Source: Aphelocoma coerulescens
Taxonomy: Eukaryota; Chordata; Aves; Passeriformes; Corvidae
Direction: 5' to 3'
DNA length: 64,000 bases
Assembly (NCBI RefSeq): GCF_041296385.1
Contig: NC_091033.1
Coordinates: 11,860,001 to 11,924,000, forward strand
Shown piece by piece: positions 1-13,849 of this stretch (the first letter of the stretch is position 1; each line of letters opens with the position of its first letter). The notes under the pieces are model-generated. The model did not search any database, was not told where the DNA came from, and worked only from the letters and a program-made list of their open reading frames with translations. Both the position numbers and the translations under genes were made by a program.

Positions 1-1439
1 TAAGGGGAAGGGGAAAAAAATGGCTGAGGCAGCAGGATAGTGAATAAAGTGAATAAAGGCTGCCCCAGTCATCTGCAAAATAAAACTCCACACAGACATA
101 ACACCTGGAGTCCACCTCAGCCAAGAGTCTCTCTGCTTATGCTTTTCAAGTGAGAAGAACTGCCTGCTCTTTCTACCCAGTAATTACAGCCAACATCACT
201 TTAGAAATTTAGATGTAAACAAAGCACAAAGACCTTCTGTGTCTCCCAGTCAAGCCTCACCTGCACAAAAACCAAAACAGATCCTACAAACTCTTTTGTG
301 TACAGGTCAATTCAGGCAATTCTTCTTAATAAAGTCAGTATTTCAATTTTAAAGCCAGCAACTACTCACACGTAAAGTTTTACAGTACTAAACCCACTGA
401 AAAATGACAATGATGCAGAAACATCAAGCTGCATTATAGGCTTAGGTCTCAAAATATTTGGATTTCATTAGCTCAGCAATGAGGCTTCCAGTGCATGCTG
501 ATCATTCATTAATGCACCTCTCCTTAGAGAGGGGACCAAGTCAAACGTGTTCCTCCTAATTTGATTTGAAAGGAACATATATAATATATGTGAACTACAT
601 ATAGTTTTGGACCTCAAGAAACAATCAGCAGTAGCTCACTGGGCCATGATATTCTGCAGGGAATCTTACACAATGAAGAGAAAAAAACTCTGAATAATTT
701 ACACTAAAATCTGCTTGATTTACAACCTTCTGTTCTATCTCTGTGGGAGACAGCTATGGCAATGAATCCTTACAGTAAATCTACATTTAACAAAAGAAGT
801 TACTGAGACCCAAAGACTGGCCAGTCCAACTTAAGGAGATAACTAAATCCCAGGGACTCCAAGAAAGAACACAGAGACCTGTTACATCATGTGATTTAAC
901 TACAGCCTGGCTAAACCCGAGTCACCACAAGGCTGTAATGGACCTGACCCCGCTGTGTCAGGCAAATGTAGCTCAAAGATTCCCTGGCCAAGGATCTTGC
1001 AATCAAAGTGAGAAAAGGATAAAAATGAACCCAACAGTCCAAGGAAAAAGGAAGCAAAAGCACAGCATTTGTGAAGGCTGCAGCAAGCCCTGCTGGTACT
1101 AAATTTCTTACAGCAGGAAGTTTGAAGGAGCACATCTTCCTAGAGGTTTCCAAGGAGCCTTTGGCAAGCACAGTCAGGCTGCCCCAACATCTCACACTGA
1201 GCTGGGCAATGCTGGTATCACCCAGTGCTCAAAACACCAGATCTGAAAATTTCCACCAGTTCTGGAGGCAAACACAGACTCTTGGACAGGGAAAAATGCC
1301 CGTGAACAAGCAAAGTGTTTGCCAGAAGACAGCAGGAGTAAAGGCTGAGCAACACCCTCAGGTGGTGTAACCCAACTTTTAGAAAAGATTCCTTCTTAAG
1401 AAAACTGGGGACATTTAATGCACTTTTGGAACTGTTGTG
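1..1439. other. no gene recognised; unique sequence
   Basis: AT-rich unique DNA to about 890, then a slightly GC-richer segment (900-1370) in which short frames of 77-99 codons overlap on both strands, a pattern of composition and not of coding. No repeat family is recognised. Confidence 0.7.
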
Positions 1440-1461
1440 AAAAAAAAAAAAAAAAAAAAAA
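1440..1461 (+). repeat. A22 homopolymer
   Basis: Twenty-two consecutive A residues, the longest homopolymer in the window. It closes a slightly GC-richer segment (about 900-1440). It could be the tail of a retroposed transcript, but no AATAAA signal is seen in the 10-30 bases upstream and no flanking duplication was recognised, so a simple repeat is the safer call. Confidence 0.95.
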
Positions 1462-4400
1462 CAGAAAACAAACAACATTTAGGTTCTTAAAATCCTACTG
1501 CTTAACAGGAGATGAATTATTGAATATTCATTATCTTCCTGAATTGGAATGAGTGCTGGAAAATGAAAAATCAGGAGATGGCAGAAACAGGGAAAACAGC
1601 CAGACTTCCTCTGTGTGAAACATATGTGTTAGTTTTGTTGAAAAATAAGGAGAAAGAAGTTCTTCAAATTGCAGCCCAGGGCTGACTATTTACACGTACA
1701 AACCTCACACCGAGCTCCTCCCTTTCCTGCAGCCTATTCTTTGGGACCACCTCAGGCATTATTACATAAATGACCCTGCTGCTTACAACAGGGTGCAGAG
1801 ATCATCCCACACGTGGGAAGGCAGGAATTTGGCCTTGGAGAAGCTTCTGATTGCAGTGGGCTGTTGATAGAGGTTCCCAGTGGATGCACAGAGCAGTTAT
1901 TCACACTGGGTAAGGGTTAGGTGGAGATCCCTGCTGGTTCTGGGGGTGAGCAATACAGACAATAGCCATGAGCACAGGAGAAGTGTTTGTGATCCCTCAA
2001 GAGGTGGCTTTGGGAGGGGTTCTACAGCCTGAGAGAGGGGAAAGGTCCCTTCCAAGGCTCCAATCAGTGGTGCTGGGGGTTTTTAACCTTAGCTAACAAA
2101 CTGAAATCCTAAGGATCAGCCATCAAGGATCAGCTTTGGAAAGGATGTTTATTAAAGCTCTTCTCAAAAAAAGGTGTAACAGATAAAAATAAAGCAAGTC
2201 TTGAAGGGAAGGAATGCAGGATAGGGAGCTGAAGAGGATGCTGAGAAACACAACTAGGAATGACTCTGCTCAGGTGGAACATTTGGCTCATGCAAGGTTT
2301 CAATGGCCAAGTTTAGTAAACTGTTTTTCTCAAGGTACAGAACTTTATCAGAACTGTAGGCACAGAGAACTAGAGGCATTCAGATGTGGCTGTCCCACTA
2401 AAAAAAACCCAAACCACTCAGAAGTATTCCATAATTTTGTATTGTGTTATAATTTATGAGAGAGAATATTAGAATTCTGTGTTTCTTATGAAATTAATTG
2501 TTTTATGCATTATCGTTATTCTGATTGGAAGACTGAGTTCTGGAATAGCCTCTCTCTCTTTCTTGGGCATTCTGATTATCTGCAGGGAAAAAGGACAGGG
2601 GTGTTTTAAAGGAGATATGTTTAGGTTCTGATAAAAACCCATGACAACCTTCAGAATTATTCACTTTCAAAGCTATTGCAGAATAATCTGTAAAGTAACA
2701 TCAAATATTTCATACCATTATGGCAGAAAATGAAAAGTGTTCCATTTCATGCTTAATTTATTTTGTAATTATAAATCTGTTGGTAAACAGTACCATAATA
2801 GGCTTTGCTTTGTGCCTGCTTTATGCTTCTGAACTCTTGGAGTTTTAATATGTTTTCAATACACAAAACACGATAATAACTGCTCTTGGAAATGACTGGC
2901 TGGATGAGTTCATCCCTAAGTAAATTTTAGCATTAATCACATACACTTGCTAGTAAGGGACATTAGAAAAACAGAAAACAGTGGCAATTTTTAAACATCA
3001 GAATAATAATAGAGGTAATATTTTCTAACTAGAACAGTTTAATATTAATTCTACCATAACAATAATCTTTTCAGAAAAACAGGAAGACAATTTTTAATTA
3101 AAACCACTTTTTGTATAAAAAATGTTAAACCAGCACATAGGTGACATCTCATAAAGCCTCAGTCTCATATTTTACTTACTCCCTCTGCTGTACTCCTAAA
3201 AATGAGAGTTTTGGCTTTCTCCTGACATATGAGTGAGTGCTTCGGCTTCCTGTTGCTCTTTTTGAAGTTTCACAATCACTTAAGATAGTGGGGGTTGGTA
3301 TTTAAGCATTTATATTACCAAAATTACAGCGTGTTAATTCATTAACAGACAGCTCTTACTGTATTTGGGGAAGGAACACCTTTCATTTTGCTTCTTTGTG
3401 GCAGCACATTCTCCTCCCTAAAGCAGGAATAAGCACTGTCTGTACAGCTACACGCAAGTCAATCATCAAAAGAGCCTTCCTATCTATATATGCAAAATAG
3501 ATGTGTAATTAGAAATCTTATTTTGAACAATAGCCTCTCTTCTATGGCTCTTTGCTCGTGTCTGCATTCAGCCTTTATTGCTGAAGGTATCATCACACCC
3601 TCTACTATTTGTAGCATACCCTGAGTAATTTCCCATTTGCCAAGCTGTTGACACCGTCACCCCCAGCTCCCACAAGAGCTATGGATTTGCAGAACACACG
3701 GATATTGGAACTTCTATGCCAGCAGAAACAAGCACAAATATTTGCAAGGGATCAGGAAGCCTCCCTATTCGGTGACAAGCATTAGGAAATCCTGGCTTTG
3801 CATATAAGATAAGAAGTTCAGTTTACACGGCCTTACACACAAACTCACCCAGGCTGGTATTTCAGTTTAGGTCAAGAGGAAAGTTCAAGTAGTCAGCTCC
3901 TTTCTGTCATTAAATAATTTACCAGCACAACTGCACAACACAGTCCAAGGCTCTTCCATCACTGCTCCCAGAGTGAAAAAGGAAACTCTGCCAGGCTGTG
4001 TTTGAGTAGAGCTGCTCCCCTTCCCAAGAGAGGGACTGTGTTGGGAATACAGATTTAAGGCCAGCCCAGGCAGGTGTTGATGAGGTTGAGTGAGCACTGT
4101 GGCAATTTCTCACTGAAATCTGTCAGGACTGCATAATCCTGAGGATGTGCTGTTAGGAAGGGAGGTGGCAACTTAGTGGTCACTCAAATCAAAGCATCAG
4201 CTACACAGAGCGACTCCAACTGCAGGAGGGAATTCCCTCATGGCCTCCCTCTCCCACCAAACCTGCTCCTAAGAAATAGGCAGGAGGGGACTGCATAATT
4301 TAACAGTGTAATATATATTTAAAATAATGTGTAATAACAAAAAAAGAATATACAGGCGTGTAGATATAGAAACTGAAGTCAAAATTCAAGGAAGAAGTTA

Positions 4401-6614
4401 AAGTTCTTTTTGCATAAACACGCAGCCCACAAAGTTTTTTTGAAAAAAATAGCCTTACCAACATTGTCCTTGATTTGTAACAGAATATTTTATAGAAAAT
4501 AATTTAACAAGTAATCTTTCCAGGCTTACTTCTTTCTAAATTTACTGGAGGAGTAAATACCTCTATTTCATACTGATACCTTTCTATGTGCAAACATCTG
4601 GCTTTATTTTTCAAATTCCAGTTTATATCCCTTACCTTTTGTCAAGACTTAAAACTGATTAAGATAATGCTTTAGTTCCCATTTTTGTTCTTAGAAACAT
4701 TTTAATACCCTTTGATGTCAGGACTATGGCCAAGCCGACAACTTGTATTTTGCTGTATTTTAAACTAACTTCTGTTATCCAGACTAAGGAAAGGAACAGC
4801 TACTTATAAGATTAAAATTCCATGTTAAACTTGTGCAGTGTAGTAAAACACTGATGTTTCAGAACTTGATTATTAGTTTAGGATCCAATTAAATTGTGTT
4901 CATTTATACAATTTACCAATATATTTATTACTTTAATCAAATTATTCCATGTATAACAAGAGAAATAAAAATGAAATTGCATAATTTCAAAACTTGTCTA
5001 TAGAGATAAACACATTTTGCAGTTATGCCTGTATGTATTTATCTGCACATGTATACAAACTAAAGCTATTAAAGGAAAAAGAGTATTTTACTGGGTAATT
5101 TCTTTGCAACAAATTATCCCACTAACTCCATAAAAAGTTATTAAAGTGATTCTAATTTATGTATTAATAAAATATGCAAAGAACACACATGCTATCTCTG
5201 TGTTTACTCAGTACACAGGGATCCTGATAACAGATTTTACTTTCCTTTGTCATTTCTTTCCTTTGTTCTCTTCATAAGAATAGATTTAATTCCAAAAATC
5301 TTTATGGCACTATCTCAACACTATGAAAATGGCATTAAGAAGAATCTTTCAGTATAGGTATGAGGAATTTATTGGTATATTGTGTTTACAACAGTGTTTT
5401 CAAAAAAAGGAACCAGTCATTTGTTTGGTGAAAGTGCTGGGAATTACTCCAAGGAAAAAAACATTTAAAGTATGGAACTAAAAGCTAGCCCTATCAACTT
5501 ATAAAAATGTTGGGATCAGTAACACTGATGTGCCTTTAAAAATTTGGGGAATATAACCCTAAGTGTAGATTTCCAAGACTGCAATCTTGACCCCTCAGAG
5601 AGGACTTTACTAAACAGAACACCAGGTTCAGGAGCACAGGAACCTGGATGCCAACACTCCTCATTAACACAAAATGTGAATCAAATTTCCCATGTCTTCA
5701 GGCAATACAACCCCCCCCAAATTGTACCTGACCCCGGGTCTGTATGGTCAAAATGTACACAGGACTTCAACTGGATTAATTGAGAAAGGCTCTAGGTTTA
5801 TTTTCCTTGTATCATCCAAGTAGAAGGTCGTTTAAAAATCCTTTAGGCTGTGCATTTTAAATGATTTTGTCATGAGAAATTAATTTACAGGCTTATGGAC
5901 TTTGCAGAAATGATAGATTTCTAAAGACTTTTTGAGCAGTGAATAATGAACTTTGCCAGCCTCTTCAACACTGACTGATTTAGTTTCCTGAATAAGTGAG
6001 GCGAGTGGTGGTCTTATCTTTGTGCTGAGGTCAAACAATTTCTGACTGGAAGCAGAAAGAATAAAAGACAAAAATTTCCACCTTCTAACACACCAGAACT
6101 CAGCACAAGACCAGATCCCTCTCTCATACAGGAACACAGTTCCACCTGAATGTCTTCAGCAGCAATTCTCAAGAATAATAAACAGGAAACCTTGACTAAA
6201 ATCTGGCAATGCAAAGCAAGAATTTTATTTCCCCTCCACACTGAAAAAAAAGATGTTTGGGAACAAAAGTTGCTAATTTTCTTTATATTTTGAAGCAATC
6301 CCAGGGTCAGGTTTTCAATTTTTGAAACAAAAGCTCCTCTAACATTGAAGGCTTTGTATCTAAATGCTACAAAGAGTAGCATTTGGGAATACTTTTTTCG
6401 TCCTAATATTTCCTTCATTAACTACTCTGCATCAACACAAAGCAAATAAAAGATAATTTATACCTCTGACATTAAAAGTTGCTTTAGAGAACTCAACAGT
6501 CATGAGGAGAATTAAATCTGTGGCATCCACTTGAGCTTGGTAATGGGCTAAAATCTGGAGAGCTTTGATTGTTATCCTAAATTCAGATCAGAACAACTAA
6601 GGCTAATATTTGCC
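1462..6614. other. no gene recognised; AT-rich unique sequence
   Basis: 1700-2110 is GC-richer, with a possible but unconvincing CR1-like string (ggtcccttcca at 2045). 2470-3180 is unique AT-rich DNA of balanced composition that could include conserved noncoding sequence. 4270-5350 is strongly AT-rich. A C8 run lies at 5711-5718. The 134-codon minus-strand frame at 6014-6418 has no recognisable domain. Confidence 0.7.
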
Positions 6615-6656
6615 TATATATATATATATACATACATATATATGTATTTACATATT
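6615..6656. repeat. TA-rich microsatellite
   Basis: An AT dinucleotide run that degrades into tacata and tatgta units. It is partly self-complementary and likely length-variable. It sits in otherwise unique AT-rich DNA. Confidence 0.92.
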
Positions 6657-8750
6657 TCTAAAACTTTTGCTCAGCTCCCACTTTACAGCTCCAAATGTCA
6701 CCTGTTCCCAGTAGCCACATCCCAGCCACGTTGCCCCCTACCATTATGCATTATAAATTCCATTATTCTTTAGAATACATCAATTTATAGCCTCACTTTT
6801 GTCCCCGACCCAGCTACACGTTGATGAATGAGATCTCAGACTAGATAGGTAAATAGAAGGAGGGTGAAGGATGGGAGCTTGCAATGTATAATTTATTATA
6901 AGCGCCACAAAATACCAGTGCTGAGAGAAAACAAATTATTGGCTTCTCATGCAGTGACCATGAGAAGGTGATAAATATTTCATTATATAGTACTCATCAG
7001 ACATTTGAATAGCTCATCTGTCCCATTTATGCCAGCTAAAATGAATTCAACCTATCAGTGGCAAATGTATTTTTAATGTTTCTCTACCTTCTGTGGAAGG
7101 GGCAGCTAAAAAGTCCCTCTTCCCCAAGAATCACATTATTTATTTGATTGCACACTGTAAACTGTTTATTCTTGAAGAGGCTTTTCTTGTTCAAAGCAGC
7201 CCTTTACATCTTACAGAAATTTCATGCCCAATGTTCATTCCATTTTCTAGCAAGCAGAAGTTTCCAAAGTTGTTTTCCAAGCTGTGAGAACGTGGTATTT
7301 TGACAGGAAAACATTTACCTCATACTAAAATTAAAAACATTTGGAAACACCTACGGGCTCTATTTCCTTCAGAAAAGAAAAGTTGAGCCAAATAACTCCA
7401 AGTGGCCTTTTGTAAAAGATACAATGTTGAAAAATCAGCAATTACTTGAATTAGAAAGTCTCATTTCAGCTAAACTGGTTCCTGTTACCTCTCAAGACTG
7501 TGCACATTTACTTTCCAATGGAGAGCAGAACTTTCAGAGGTATTGAGGAGCTCCAATAGGGGCATGAAGTTGTAAGAACCTGCTACAAGTCACTCATAAG
7601 AATGAGTCATTGGAAGTCCTTGATGCCAAATCTCTGTTACCCTCCTTGGAATACAGCATTCTTGAATCCAGTAATATCAACTATTATGAGCAAAAAAATA
7701 AGACCAAGAAATTCAAAATTCCTGGTTCTAGGTCTCAATTTACTTCCCAGAATGTACCTCTTGCAGTCATTCAGGCTGGGAGTCACACTGCTCCTAATCC
7801 TAAATAAAACCTTGGATTTAACATGGGCTCCTCTAAATCAGAAATCAATACTAAAGGATTCAAAAGACATCTATGTCAATTCTCTGCTTACCCTTCTGGA
7901 ACTTCGTATACCAGGAATCCTCCAGGATCAGGAGCTATTAACTACAGCTACTTAGTGCTATCTTCTAACCCTAAACTTTTCAGAAATGTAGGAACCAGCC
8001 AGAAATAAAGAATGATAAATTCAACTCTACTTATGCCAAACCTATGCTTACATATTTGGGTCTTGTTGAATACCTCACTTATTTGGACATGCAGCTTCTG
8101 CTTTTCATAGCCCTGTCCTTATTCTGGCCTTTCAAAGTCACTTCACTCCCTAAAACTTTGCTGATGCTGCCTACATTGAGCTTCCACAGGCAGTTGTTTT
8201 CCTGGCTTCATCCCTAGAGATGGAATGGGAAGGAAAGCACAAAGAATTGAGAGTCCTGAAAATACAACTACCAACAGCTATTTAAGGGTTGGGGTCTGGG
8301 TTCAGAAAAGGGAATTCCTTTCATTTCTATACATCTGATATCCTTTGACTTGCACCACTTATAATCATCCCTCTGTTGCCATGGTGCATATGAAGCTCTC
8401 AATAGTGAGCGGGCTCACTGTCTGTGCACTGACAATAACAAAGAACACAGATGGCCACTGCTATTATTCCCACTCCTTCTGTGTCCTTGTGCACTTGATG
8501 GAGTCTGGAAAATGTCTGTATTACTCCACCCATATAATATTGACCACCACAAAAGCTGCTGGAGCAGCAATAACAAGATGGAGCACAAAGAGTTTCAAAA
8601 ATTTCTGCCTCCCAGTAACAAAAATATATGAGCTCTTATATCAGAGACAGAGGGTCCTATAAAGGGGATTGAAATGAAAAAAAAAAATAGGAAAAATATG
8701 CTTTGATAACACCTGCTTAGATGAAGCAAGGTCAGAGAATCAACAGTAAC
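6657..8750. other. no gene recognised; unique sequence
   Basis: 6890-7080 reads like unique, non-repetitive regulatory-type DNA. 7600-8010 has three overlapping plus-strand frames (117, 65 and 61 codons) in different phases and no recognisable protein. The 105-codon plus-strand frame at 8345-8662 is likewise unrecognised. An A11 run lies at 8677-8687. Confidence 0.68.
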
Positions 8751-8864
8751 CTGGGGCTGTTGATGGAGCTCAGTTTTCTGATCCTTCTTTAATGAAATCA
8801 CCACTGACATGATGAGTAACATAAAAAAGGCAAAAACCAGCATTGTGCCAAAAGTCATCAGCTG
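8751..8864 (-). other. candidate exon encoding a membrane helix
   Basis: On the minus strand a segment of 114 bases (38 codons) lies between a weak acceptor (gctcatttag) and a possible donor (gccccag followed by gttact). It reads QLM, then TFGTMLVFAFFMLLIMS and a few further hydrophobic residues, then SLKKDQKTELHQQPQ. That is one hydrophobic helix of about 20 residues (roughly positions 5-24) followed by basic residues, the usual shape of a single-pass membrane segment with a cytosolic tail. An in-frame TAG directly precedes the segment, so it is open only if spliced or started at the ATG at 8858. The acceptor has a poor pyrimidine tract and the donor is not consensus. I do not recognise the protein. 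T-rich DNA often gives such helices by chance. Confidence 0.13.
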
Positions 8865-9910
8865 CTAAATGAGCTGATTCATCAGAAGGCAGCAGAGAAT
8901 ACTTCATCCCTTCATGCTCCCATATCCCAGTGAAGTTCGCTCTCTTCCTGAGATTTTTCAGAGGCATTCTGTCTCAGCTCTCTCTGGAGAAAAGGTTCCT
9001 CTGGTTAAAAGCAGAGTATTTTGGACACTGGTAAGCAAAGTATATCTGTCAAATCTGAAGGATAAGGTTAGGAAATGATTCTTGTTAACCAAACAACTTC
9101 AAAGTGCCAAAATATTCTTGTGGGTGGCCAAATAATTAAATCTCAGAACAGCTTCATTTCAAAAAAACAGTTCTAATCTCAAAGTCAATTTCATGAAAAG
9201 AAAAAAAAACATAAAACCAATTTTTTGCCTTAGTATTTTGTGTTTGAACACTCTGGCTCTACTCCTCTGCATGTTCCAATGGACCCCAACGTTAGCACTG
9301 TTTCCTCTTTTTCCATGCTATATTTTGGGGATGAAAGCATGGTATTCTAATGCAGCAGTTATCTACATCAAGATTAGACCAACACTTTATCTTCAATCAA
9401 TTGAAATTTTTTAATTTCTGTTTCTGATTGACAAGAGTGAGAGGCAAAGTCTGAGGTGTTCTTTAATATGCAAACCAGAGACATTATTTACACTATTTGT
9501 AGTAGAATTTATGGTAGACACAACTTTTTTTGAAGGTTATTTTTCTTAAAGGAATGATTTTGTTTCTGATACCCCACTGTTTTGCATTTAGCAGCAAGTG
9601 ATTTATGAAGGAAATCAGTTAAATATTAGGAGTTCTGTATTTTCATAGTTCATTTTTTCTCACCAATTCCATATATGCTTTTGCTCTCTTATGAATTCTG
9701 AGCTCTGTATTCAGTAATCATTCTTTCTAACAACCTAAATATGTACTGTATTATTTGTGAATTAGAGTGCAATTTATTTAGGAATTTCAGAAAATTACTT
9801 TTCTTCTGGGTGCTATTTTGCAATCTATCCATTTTGGTTTTTATCTACGATTGCTTCTATGTCACATGAGCCTTAAGAGATATTTCATACACATGTGAAT
9901 TGCAGGATTT

Positions 9911-9924
9911 AAAAAAAAAAAAAA
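9911..9924 (+). repeat. A14 homopolymer
   Basis: Fourteen consecutive A residues in unique AT-rich sequence, with no recognisable retroelement next to it. Confidence 0.9.
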
Positions 9925-12900
9925 TTTCAAAGGAAAGATCCAGCTTTGATTGTGGCCAGAAGGAAAAAATAAGCTCAATGACTACAAGAAAATCTAAGGA
10001 ACAAAACCTCGTCCAGGGCTGCTGTTATATAAACATATCTCTATAATGAGATGCCTACAGCTGCACAAGCCTGGATCTGACAATCACTTTTAAATTCCTA
10101 CACCAGTATGAAGCAGGATTGCCCCAGCATCCTCCTAAAACTTCTTTCAGAAATTTCCACACTGAGATATATTTTTCCCATGAATTAGATGATTCCACCT
10201 GACCCTAAAACATTCATTCAGTTGGGTTTTGTGAAATATGCTCTTCACATATTGAAGTTAAATAAGCATTAAAGGCACGGTTCAAGACTCACATACCCAC
10301 TGGAGGCACCTGGTCCATAATTTTAAATAAAATATGGCCACAAAAAGAAAATTCACATTACACAACAAGAAACACTTGGCAAACCACATCATCCACAGCG
10401 GCTAAAGAGAAACATATTTAGGCTACACATTTAATGTGCAGCAAAGTAAGTCATTAACACTGAGATGTGAGATATAATTTAGCACTTCTTTTTCGTGTGT
10501 AACCCAGGTGCCAAAAAAGCCACTCGAGTTTCTTTTGCCTTCTCTTGCCTCACCCTACTGAATGCTGCATGAAGTGGGAAAGAAAACAAGGGCTTTTGTA
10601 CCTCCTCCCTAACAGATAAGGTGAAATTTAGCATTTCAAGAGTCTAGACCAAAACCTAAGAAGTCTTTCTTAACCTGGAAGTAAGGTTAACTTCATCCTT
10701 TGCCTCTGTGCCAAATCCACAAATTAATAGAACAGTTTATATCAAAATTACAGCCATGCAACATATGCAGAAGCCAACCCACTGGAAGGGGGAGAGACAT
10801 CTATCCAGCTGGTCTGGTGCTAAAAACAGTCCCATCCAACAGTCAGGAGCACTATTTTCATCCTGGCTTCCAGCCACACCAATACCCTTCCCAAGGCTCT
10901 TCCTCCTCTCCCTCATCACATCCTATCCACTGAAAGCTGGTTTTGCACAGCTCCTCAACCCTTTTCTTCCATAGGAAGGCTCCCCAGTTTGCCTCTCACA
11001 CCACAGCTCCCTGCCTCTCCTGAGCTCCTCTACAGAGCCTACAGAGACAGGACAAACTCTTGCGTCTCTAATTTGACTCAAATTTTAGTGTGTGCCAGGC
11101 CAGAGATTAATAACTTTGAATTTTTTTCACATAAAACTTCCTGTGACCACACACTGGCAAATGGCTGTGGATCTAATTTATTGATAATAACCTGTTTATA
11201 ATTTAACTATGAGAAATGTTGATGGTGGACCTGGAGTAAAAACTTCAGTTTTAACATAAATATCAGGCCCAACTAAATGATGGTCCAAAGCAGGAAAACA
11301 GGTGCATCAAATTCACATCCAGCAGGAAAACGGGGTGAAGGCACATTTCCACAGAGTGGGGAAGCAGACAAACAAACCACCAGAAAAGTGCAAAACCCAA
11401 GATGCACTGAATTAGATTCCCTCTGGACTATGAGAATCTAGGACATCAAACCCACATCACAAATATTATCCCCACTCAAGTAACTCAGTGAGTGACGTTT
11501 TCTTACCTAGAAGCACCCATTTAATAGGGAGAGTTTCTTTGCTTAAGCTTTTACATATCCTTAAAGGCTCATGAGCATAAACTGCTCTAGAACCTGGTTT
11601 GGGAAATTTGTAAACAAATTACAACCACGTTTACCAAAAAATCTGGCCTGTGACTCCTCTGTGTGTTTTTGGAGTCAAACCTTTTTACAGGCTCCTCAGT
11701 GACATTTAATTAGAAGTCTGGGTGCACATTCAGCCTCATGTCAGCAAAATACCTTGGGTAAACATCAGCAAGCAAACTTCAATGGGTTTATTTACCACAC
11801 AGTTAATAACCTGGGTGAACTATTTGTCTTGGGTCTAATATTTATTTTGGCAGAAAACTTGGTACACATCTTTTTTTCTTTTTGCCTCTCATATGTACGG
11901 AAATTTTAGAAATAGCCACTGACAAATAGCAAAGTTCAGAACCTTTTCCTGAAAATAAACACTGCTCTATTCCTTTTGTATCAAAATGTTACTAAGCAGT
12001 GAATTCACCCAACAAAAACCAGAACGTTCTCTTACTGTCTCACACTCACATCCTTCACTTCTTTTAAACACACAGAAATGCTCTCAAGAGAACATGTACC
12101 ACACTGAATTACTTTACCTTCAATAAAATCCAGCAGTGGTACTATAGTAACCATCTTCACCATGATAGAAAACATTTGGAAAACATGTTATTATAATTCT
12201 AAATTACATTTGCTTGGGTTAATTTTTATGCATGGTTACTAAAATATAGAGGGTTCTGAATTTTTAATTGCAACATTCATCCTTCTGAGATAAGATGAGA
12301 TTTGAAGAACAAGTATGTGTTGCTGAAAGGTTTTTAGTTTGAGAATCTGCAAACTAAAGAAAAGGGTGCAACATATTGTAAAAGTCATTCTCCAGGCTAT
12401 CCAACCCAAAGATTACAGTGCCAATGACGTCCTTAATTAAAGATTTCTGTTAAACTTCAAGACCAGAATGTACTTCCAGTTTAATGCTTTGACAGAAAAC
12501 AGTTTTATGCTGCACTTCTGTGCTGTTTTTCCTCTTATCACTAGGGTTGAGTGTTAAATCCTCTCTTGTCTTACAACAGCATTATCTGTTTCCCAGGCAA
12601 GGTAACACACTCTCATAAAGTTGTGATGGATTAAGATGCACTGGGCTTATTAATCACAGCACAGAGGGACTGGGCACTACTTGTCCCTGCAGATTTTGCA
12701 GATTGTTCTAATGACACCTTTGGAAACCTTTATCCACAGCCCATGCAGTGCCCAGTAAATGCATGGTTTGTATAAAAAGAGAAGTACACAGATGTGACTG
12801 AAATATGGAACTTGAAAAGAATATGGATAAAACATTAGAGTCCCCTTCCTCTAACTTCTATGGCTGCAAGTGATTGATCCAACAAAAGACGGAGTATCAG

Positions 12901-13834
12901 GGACAAGATTCCTTTTCTCTGGTGACACAGGAAGCATCCGAGCACGACCTGAAGGTTTCATAGACAGAAAAGCACATTTGCTTCAGTCTTTCCTAGTAAT
13001 AGCCAGAAGAAATAACTCCCCTGTTTGTAATCAGCTACAGCACAATTACACTTTCAGTGGAACAATTAAAGTTCAAGAGAACTGAGAGATGCTCGATTCC
13101 AATAAAACAATAGATGCCGCATCTGAATTTAGCATTGCTGCACAAAGTTTCCCTTCAATAGCAGTCAATTCATTTTCTATTTAGCCCATAATAGTCCTAA
13201 AACCCTAAATTATCAGCACCACAAACCCCAAGTGCAGAGTCAATTACCACTGATTTTAAATAACTAGCACAGTTTTGAAATGTATCTACTGAAAATATTC
13301 AATAATTCATTTTACATTTTGAAATCCTTAAGTAGGATACTATTCAGCAAATCAGGAAAAAAATTAACCCTACAAGTGAATCAGTTGCTGCAAATAGTCC
13401 CTGTCTGTTGTTACAACTCTGCTTTTGCAAACTTGCAGTTTAATTATTCCATGCTTCAATATCCCAAAGGCAACTATGCATTTTTCAAAAGTTATTGGAT
13501 CATAATCAGTGCTTTCAACCAGACTTCCAGACAAAGCCTACCCAATGCCTTATTTATTAATAATGGCACATACTTTGATTTATATTGTATGCATTCAGCA
13601 AAGAAAGAGCCTGTCTCTGGTGGAAAGCAAGCTCCCTCACTTAGCGGATAAAGATGTTTCACCTTCAGCCCAGACAGAGCTCCTGAGGAGTCAGAGCGAA
13701 GCTGTGGGTTTGGCTCTGTAGAGAAGGAACAGGTAGATTATGGAAAAGGTAAAGTGGGAATAGGGAGAATGCAGGGATTGCACAGAAATGTGCAAAGTTG
13801 CCAATATCAGGGCACAGTTGCCACGTGCACTGTG

Positions 13835-13849
13835 GCAGCAGCAGCAGCA
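13835..13849 (+). repeat. (GCA)5 trinucleotide repeat
   Basis: Five GCA units inside a slightly GC-richer segment (13.66-13.9 kb). Several overlapping short frames of 60-110 codons cross it in all three plus frames, which is what a trinucleotide repeat produces and is not evidence of coding. Confidence 0.9.

Noticed and set aside
1790..2110. Possible degraded CR1 (ggtcccttcca and neighbouring G-rich strings)
   Set aside because: Only isolated words match; the order of CR1 landmarks is absent.
6014..6418. 134-codon minus-strand frame
   Set aside because: No domain, AT-rich, overlapped by other frames; treated as chance.
7602..8008. Three overlapping plus-strand frames suggesting a frameshifted pseudogene
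   Set aside because: The peptides do not resemble one another's continuation in any known protein, and no parent gene is recognised.
13088..13100. tRNA-like B-box string (ctcgattcc)
   Set aside because: No A box, no acceptor stem and no cloverleaf could be drawn around it.
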